Part shown: in pieces, positions 14,891 through 19,010 of the stretch
Numbering within the stretch: the first letter of the stretch is position 1
How the letters are laid out: the number at the start of each line of letters is the position of its first letter
Assembly: GCA_937868245.1 (NCBI GenBank)
Contig: CALMMI010000127.1
Location: 1-19,010, forward strand
Length of the DNA: 19,010 bases
Direction of reading: 5' to 3'
DNA from: an uncultured Ignavibacteria bacterium
Lineage (GTDB): Bacteria > Bacteroidota > Ignavibacteria > Kapaibacteriales > UBA961
The notes under the pieces: model-generated
Database searches by the model: none
The model's input: only the letters and a program-made list of their open reading frames with translations
What the model was told of the DNA's origin: nothing
Made by a program: the position numbers and the translations under genes

Positions 14891-15081
14891 ATTTAGGTCA
14901 GGTCGGTTGCTACAACCGACCTTCCTTTTATGCGTCTTTACAGAAAGGCAGTTGCAGCAACTGCCTTGACTGTGTTGTTTTTTTTGTTTTTATAACTTGG
15001 TAATACACGGTGGAATACAACTGACTTTCCATATATTCACTTAGAAGAGAGATCGGTTGTAACAACCGACCTGACCTAAAT
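14891..15081. repeat. MITE-like element with 19-bp terminal inverted repeats
   Basis: ATTTAGGTCAGGTCGGTTG (14891-14909) recurs as an exact reverse complement at 15063-15081, bounding 191 bases. Inside are three palindromes, each with a 3-base loop: GTCGGTTG-CTA-CAACCGAC (14902-14920), AAGGCAGTTG-CAG-CAACTGCCTT (14945-14967) and TCGGTTG-TAA-CAACCGA (15053-15069). A T-rich run follows the second. There is no coding sequence, so any movement would need an enzyme from elsewhere. Confidence 0.7.
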
Positions 15082-15099
15082 ATTTATTTTCCCTACTTA

Positions 15100-15146
15100 A
15101 CCACACCCCCCTGCCCCTCTCGAAGAGGGGAATTAGTACTTTTTTG
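15100..15146 (+). repeat. Dispersed intergenic repeat, copy 2 (CCACACCCC...GGGGAATTAG)
   Basis: The best-preserved copy in the window. It has a perfect CCCCTCT-CGA-AGAGGGG palindrome (15114-15130) followed by AATTAG. It aligns with 420-468 on the same strand and loosely with 11482-11520 on the other. Confidence 0.65.
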
Positions 15147-15203
15147 GGTCGGGTCGGTTATTACAACCAATCTTCCTTCTGAGTAACAATCTACAAAAAT
15201 AAC

Positions 15204-15236
15204 AAACCCTGCATTCCCAATGTGAAAGCAGGGTTT
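15204..15236 (-). terminator. Terminator of the DUF1800-DUF1501 operon
   Basis: The arms AAACCCTGC (15204-15212) and GCAGGGTTT (15228-15236) pair perfectly, with an inner CATT/AATG pairing. The hairpin begins 24 bases past the DUF1501 stop and is followed on the minus strand by GTTATTTTTG. Confidence 0.8.
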
Positions 15237-15259
15237 ATTATTTTTAAAAAGATATTCAA

Positions 15260-16801
15260 CTATCTCTCAATAACCATTGTTTGTGTGCGCTTGGATTTAC
15301 CCGCTTTAAGCGTATAAATATACGTCCCGCTTGGCAATGTACGGGTATCTACTGTCACTGCTTTTTGTCCCGGCATCACAGTTTGAGAAACTATTTCGCG
15401 TCCGTCAATAGACGAGAGGGTAAATTGGGCATTCATACCGCTTAAAATACCTTCCATCGGAATGGTAGTTTGTGTTTGGGCCGGATTGGGGTAGTTCTGA
15501 CCAAGTGTAAGAAGCGAAGTATCCGTTTCGAATTCATCAACTGCAGTAGTAGTTTGGAAAATCGGTAATTGTTCAAAATGACGAGGCAAGGCATTCGGAG
15601 TAATTTCTGCTTCCGATGCTCCGTACCACTGCCCAAGCACAGACGCATACAACTGACGGAAATCCACTTTCATTTTAAGGTTACCCGGACCTTCCACATC
15701 GGTCAATACGGGATCAGAACCAATGATACCACCCTTTACCCCGCTTCCAATTACAAACATAGGGGCTGCTGAACCGTGATCTGTTCCTGATCCGTTGGAT
15801 TCTACACGACGCCCGAACTCACTGATTGTCATTACACTCACTTTCTTATCAGTACCGAAAGCTTCCAAATCACGTTGAAAGGCTAGTACGGCATCAGCAA
15901 GCATTTTATGGAGATTCTTTTGGCTATTCAATTGGTCTGAGTGTGTATCATATCCACCTATATTGATGATATACATTTGTGTTTTAAGCCCGGCTGCAAT
16001 AATACGGGAAATTGCTTTCAGTCCGTCTGCCAGTTGATTGTTTGCAGGGTACGTTACTTTATTGGTCGTCTGTTTCAATCCGGCAGCAACTATTGAATTT
16101 ATAAATATATTCGTCTGTCGTAAAATTTCCCTTACATACGCTTCTTCGTCCCCTGCATGTGTGGAAGCCGTAGGGTCGGTATTGGGCAAACCCGGGATAA
16201 AGTCGGAAGCACCCACAGCAACACCCATATTGTAATTGTTACCGATAAGTGTAGTACTTAAGTATGTACCAAGTTCAATTGCAAACGGATCAGTAGGAAG
16301 AGTAGCAGGATAATCCGGATATTGCTGTTCCAAGTACTTGGCAAACCAGCCCGAATTACTGTAAACATCTGCGTCCGACCCGGAAAGCCAAATATCAGTT
16401 GAACGGAAGTGCGATAGATTTTGATTGGCATACCCGACATTTTGGATAATCGCCATTTTCTTTTCTTTGTAAAGTTCCAAGAGTGGAGCAAGAGCCGGAT
16501 GTAATCCTAATGTATTAGAATCCGGCAATTTGACAACTTCTTCTTTGTCAACGTAAATACTACCCTCCGCACGAGCGGTATAATAATCATCATTAGTATA
16601 GGGAACTACAGTATTCAAGCCATCATTCCCACCGGCAAGGCGAAGAATTATAAGAATATGATCCTTATTAGCTGCACTTATCCGGGCAAACGGTGAACCT
16701 TCTGGAGCTTTGGCAAAAGCACGAACACGTGGGAAACCCAAAGCCATCGGAAGCACGATACCTGTAGCAGCAACTTTTTGTAAAAATGATCTGCGTTTCA
16801 T
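15260..16801 (-). CDS. DUF1501 protein with Tat-like signal and T9SS sorting tail
   Basis: A 513-residue protein of the DUF1501 family, which has an alkaline phosphatase/sulfatase-like fold and no settled function. The N-terminus MKRRSFLQKVAATGIVLPMALGFPRVRAFA has a twin-arginine motif (RRSFLQK), a hydrophobic core and an A-x-A-type end. The body carries the family blocks IILRLAGGNDGLNTVVPY, LGLHPALAPL, NLSHFRSTDIW, YDTHSDQ and SEFGRRVESNGSGTDHGSAAPMFVIG. Residues 431-513 (LGQNYPNPAQT...LPSGTYIYTLKAG...TQTMVIER) form a type A T9SS C-terminal domain, so it should reach the cell surface. It follows the DUF1800 gene by 45 bases with its own AAGGA 7-8 bases before the ATG; the two families are well known as neighbours. 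Confidence 0.93.
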   Translation of the reverse strand: MKRRSFLQKVAATGIVLPMALGFPRVRAFAKAPEGSPFARISAANKDHILIILRLAGGNDGLNTVVPYTNDDYYTARAEGSIYVDKEEVVKLPDSNTLGLHPALAPLLELYKEKKMAIIQNVGYANQNLSHFRSTDIWLSGSDADVYSNSGWFAKYLEQQYPDYPATLPTDPFAIELGTYLSTTLIGNNYNMGVAVGASDFIPGLPNTDPTASTHAGDEEAYVREILRQTNIFINSIVAAGLKQTTNKVTYPANNQLADGLKAISRIIAAGLKTQMYIINIGGYDTHSDQLNSQKNLHKMLADAVLAFQRDLEAFGTDKKVSVMTISEFGRRVESNGSGTDHGSAAPMFVIGSGVKGGIIGSDPVLTDVEGPGNLKMKVDFRQLYASVLGQWYGASEAEITPNALPRHFEQLPIFQTTTAVDEFETDTSLLTLGQNYPNPAQTQTTIPMEGILSGMNAQFTLSSIDGREIVSQTVMPGQKAVTVDTRTLPSGTYIYTLKAGKSKRTQTMVIER

Positions 16802-16846
16802 AACGAAATCCTTTTGAAAATTTATTGAGTAAAGTTTATTTATGGG

Positions 16847-18496
16847 TTAGAACAGTTTGTGATTTGCAAGCTGAACGATTGATTTAAGTAAGTTTCGGAT
16901 ATGTTTGTCAGCTTTGAATGTAGGGTCGTCAATTTTCCATTCATAAGATTTTGCTCCCTGCAACAACGCATCGAGCAATGCATCCGATTCCTTTTTTGAC
17001 GGAGGTACGTTAAGAAGTGCCTGTGCAATTTCCTGTGTTAATTTTTCAGCATCATTGTAAGAAGGGAATGTTTTTGCAAATGCAATTGCATCGAATTTAT
17101 ACATGACTACTTTTTGAAAAACAACCTTCTCATCAAGCACATCCAGCAGGAATTTCTGACGCAGCGGAAGAGTTGACGTACTAACCCATGTTCTGCCTCC
17201 GGGCCAGCCTTTTACATTTGGGGGGAAACACGGAACCTGCCCTATTGCTTGCATCCTGTTCATAAGGTCTTGGGTATTTCTGCCGGATACTGCCAAATTG
17301 AAATCCGGGACATTTGTTAACCCTAATGTTCTAATTGCTCCCAACATCAAATCAATCGGACTTTTATCCTTTGCACCGATGTTGGTTACATCAAAGAAAT
17401 GTTCACTTCTAATCAATTGTTCCACAACAGGTTTAATTTCCCAATTGTTTGATTTAAATGTGTTTGCCATCGCTTCTACAATCGTTCGGTCAGGAATGTC
17501 GTACACCAGCTCACGATATATTTTTGTACATATAAATTTTGCTACCTGGTCTGCCCGTTCAGAGAAAATAATATCAACTATGTCATCAGCCTTCCACACA
17601 CCTTTTTTACCCATAAAGGTTTTACTGCTCGAATCCCAACGGGTTTCGATGAATACACTTGTCAGCCCGAGATACATCGTCGGGTCTTTGGTGGTACTCG
17701 GCATAATTGTCCATCCGCTAAGTGCTTTTGCAGCTTCGGATACATCCGATTGAGTGTAATTCGGATTATTATTCCAATCCACTACCCCGCAGGTAAAAAG
17801 CTCTTGAAGCTCCCTTGCATAGTTTTCATTAATCTGGTTGTTTTTTCCCGCTTTGAAGTTTTTAAGTCCGTCAAGGTAGATAAGCATCGAGGGGTCTTTG
17901 GTAATATCTTTTACGAATTGCTTAAAATTACCCAATGCATACTTGTGGAATTGCAGGTTCTGAACAAACATATAATCGGCAAAATTTACGGTATTAATTT
18001 CATTGGCAAAATGATTATGCCACATCATTACCATACGCTCCTGAATACAGACCGGACCAGTCCCTATGTTTTTTATCCACCATTTAATGAACTGCTCCCG
18101 TCGTAAAAATTGAGCCGTTTGCCATGCCAAAAATTCATCGCTGTCCATATTGTTATTCGGCGGGCGGAATTGCACATCCGATCCTGCCCATGACTTAATT
18201 TCTTCATACGAAAGTACGGTTGGTGTAAGAAGCAACGTAATAGTAGCATCAATACCATCTGCTACTGCCTTTCTGATTTCACTGTCTTTCGGACCAACCA
18301 TGCACCTCCGCAGTAGATGTGCAGCTTTTGAATAATCCCACGGGTTAGCTCCCGTTGGCGTAAAAGGCTCCAGACCTGCTTCAGTACGGGTAGCAAATTC
18401 GGGGACGGCTTGTCGTGCTACGGAAGGGATATTCGTAACAGTATCAGATGAAGAATCAACAGGTGCACCCGGAACAAGGAAATTTCTGCGTTTCAT
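16847..18496 (-). CDS. DUF1800 family protein
   Basis: A 549-residue member of DUF1800, a family of unknown biochemical function that is usually encoded beside DUF1501. Family blocks: AAHLLRRCMVGPKDSEI (about 58-75), MVMMWHNHFA (about 155-164), YLDGLKNFKAGKNNQINENYARELQELFTCGV (the NENYARE.LEL.. hallmark), AAKALSGWTI, and GQVPCFPPNVKGWPGGRTWVSTSTL. The start is supported by AGGAG 7 bases before the ATG at 18496. An oddity is that it begins MKRRNFL like a Tat signal, but the next 25 residues (PGAPVDSSSDTVTNIPSVARQ) are polar, with no hydrophobic core. No T9SS tail is present. It is first gene of the operon with DUF1501; no clear promoter box was found in the AT-rich 270 bases upstream. Confidence 0.93.
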   Translation of the reverse strand: MKRRNFLVPGAPVDSSSDTVTNIPSVARQAVPEFATRTEAGLEPFTPTGANPWDYSKAAHLLRRCMVGPKDSEIRKAVADGIDATITLLLTPTVLSYEEIKSWAGSDVQFRPPNNNMDSDEFLAWQTAQFLRREQFIKWWIKNIGTGPVCIQERMVMMWHNHFANEINTVNFADYMFVQNLQFHKYALGNFKQFVKDITKDPSMLIYLDGLKNFKAGKNNQINENYARELQELFTCGVVDWNNNPNYTQSDVSEAAKALSGWTIMPSTTKDPTMYLGLTSVFIETRWDSSSKTFMGKKGVWKADDIVDIIFSERADQVAKFICTKIYRELVYDIPDRTIVEAMANTFKSNNWEIKPVVEQLIRSEHFFDVTNIGAKDKSPIDLMLGAIRTLGLTNVPDFNLAVSGRNTQDLMNRMQAIGQVPCFPPNVKGWPGGRTWVSTSTLPLRQKFLLDVLDEKVVFQKVVMYKFDAIAFAKTFPSYNDAEKLTQEIAQALLNVPPSKKESDALLDALLQGAKSYEWKIDDPTFKADKHIRNLLKSIVQLANHKLF

Positions 18497-18720
18497 TCGG
18501 CATCTCCTATAATAAGTAAATTAATTGAACATAGTTGTAAATTTTAGTACGTAAAGATTTTGCGTTTTTTGAGTTAAGCAGGTTTAGATTTGGTTTAACG
18601 TTTACAGAAATATATATTAAAAATAATTTGACTGTATTGCAAATTATAAGAAAAAGTATGAGATCACAACAGAAATTCTCGAAAAAAAACTCTCAAAAAC
18701 CTGATTAACCATAATTTTCT

Positions 18721-18751
18721 TTTGTAAATTCAAAGAATCCTCGTATTTTTG
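18721..18751 (+). promoter_or_regulatory. Bacteroidota-type promoter of tRNA-Glu
   Basis: TTTG (18721-18724), 19 bases, then TATTTTTG (18744-18751): a full match to the TTTG-N19-TAnnTTTG promoter. The -7 box ends 16 bases before the mature tRNA. The rest of the 18497-18720 stretch is AT-rich and shows nothing else I can name. Confidence 0.78.
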
Positions 18752-18767
18752 TGTTCTTCGTTATTGT

Positions 18768-18839
18768 GCAGCGTTCGTATAGCGGTTAGTACACCGCCCT
18801 TTCACGGCGGGTGCACGGGTTCGATTCCCGTACGCTGTA
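18768..18839 (+). tRNA. tRNA-Glu (anticodon TTC)
   Basis: A 72-nt tRNA. The acceptor arms GCAGCGT/ACGCTGT pair with a G1-U72 wobble, and the discriminator is A. The anticodon arm CCGCC-CTTTCAC-GGCGG gives TTC, and the T arm is ACGGG-TTCGATT-CCCGT. CCA is not encoded (ACT follows). It stands alone between its own promoter and terminator. Confidence 0.96.
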
Positions 18840-18846
18840 CTCTTTC

Positions 18847-18881
18847 AAAAGTCGCTCTTTCAGGGCGACTTTTGTTGTTTT
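18847..18881 (+). terminator. Terminator of tRNA-Glu
   Basis: AAAAGTCGC (18847-18855) and GCGACTTTT (18865-18873) pair over 9 bp around a 9-base loop, followed by GTTGTTTT. It starts 7 bases after the tRNA. Confidence 0.85.
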
Positions 18882-18940
18882 ATAGTAAATCACACCCAAC
18901 TAAAAACAATCTTACCCCGTTCAGTTCGTGATGTAATTTC

Positions 18941-19010
18941 ATGAATGCAATTCCAATTGATAATCCGGTAATCTCTACTCTTTACGCCGAACTAAATTTC
19001 ATAATTGAAA
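18941..19010 (+). CDS. Possible start of an unidentified gene, cut by the window edge
   Basis: An ATG at 18941 opens a frame of 23 codons with no stop before the window ends (MNAIPIDNPVISTLYAELNF...). It has plausible composition and lies 60 bases past the tRNA-Glu terminator. There is no recognisable Shine-Dalgarno or promoter box, and the fragment is too short to identify. It may be a real gene or chance. Confidence 0.35.
   Translation, partial: MNAIPIDNPVISTLYAELNFIIE

Larger units (their letters stand above)
14815..15259. other. Gap of 445 bases between DUF1501 gene and pta
   Basis: No gene is seen. The gap holds an inverted-repeat element (14891-15081), a copy of the CCACACCCC...AATTAG repeat (15100-15146), a decayed extra GGTCGGTT palindrome (15151-15170) and the DUF1501 terminator (15204-15236). 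A further 9-bp inverted pair, GTCAGTTGT/ACAACTGAC, lies at 14849-14857 and 15017-15025. Confidence 0.65.

Noticed and set aside
17519..17526. TATTTTTG on the plus strand as a promoter
   Set aside because: It lies inside the DUF1800 gene in antisense orientation with no gene downstream; treated as chance.
18749..18931. 60-codon plus-strand frame across tRNA-Glu
   Set aside because: It covers the tRNA and its terminator and has no independent coding evidence.

Overview
The window is chromosomal sequence from a bacterium that looks like a member of the Bacteroidota or wider FCB group. Three things point there: a Por/T9SS-type C-terminal sorting domain on the DUF1501 protein; promoters of the form TTTG-N19/20-TAnnTTTG rather than the usual -35/-10 pair; and weak or absent Shine-Dalgarno sequences at many starts. 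The genus cannot be read from this. Ignavibacteria- or Kapabacteria-like lineages are possible, but that is inference. Nearly all genes lie on the minus strand. No phage, transposase, CRISPR array or rRNA was found.

Layout, left to right. (1) 1-245 is the start of a secreted beta-propeller (VPS10/BNR-like) gene that runs off the left edge. (2) 498-2777 is a secreted M1-type zinc metallopeptidase. (3) 3102-4451 is asnS. (4) 4841-6959 is a two-gene operon of unknown function, encoding a predicted outer-membrane barrel protein followed by a secreted TPR/leucine-rich-repeat protein. (5) 7144-7830 is a plus-strand alpha/beta hydrolase, convergent with a SpoU-family RNA methyltransferase (7913-8458). 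Upstream of the methyltransferase is a soluble TPR-histidine kinase (8539-10371). (6) 10519-11454 is a plus-strand purple acid phosphatase resembling animal TRAP. (7) 11591-13299 is a TPR-esterase followed by peptidyl-tRNA hydrolase. (8) 13373-13718 holds tRNA-Leu(CAG) and tRNA-Ser(CGA), both minus. (9) 13840-14814 is phosphate acetyltransferase. (10) 15260-18496 is a DUF1800-DUF1501 operon. (11) 18768-18839 is tRNA-Glu(TTC) on plus, with a clear promoter and terminator. An unidentified reading frame may start at 18941 and run off the right edge.

The housekeeping genes serve translation (asnS, pth, three tRNAs, RNA methyltransferase) and acetyl-CoA/acetate metabolism (pta). The rest is mostly cell-envelope or secreted protein, typical of this group. 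The most unusual material is between genes. The gaps at 246-497, 2778-3101, 4452-4840, 11455-11590 and 14815-15259 carry several families of compact palindromes. Almost all have perfectly paired arms around exactly three unpaired bases, and several are arranged as larger inverted repeats. They look like dispersed REP/MITE-type elements. No mobilising enzyme is present in the window. I found no convincing new multi-gene system; the best candidates for follow-up are the palindrome families and the barrel/TPR-LRR gene pair.
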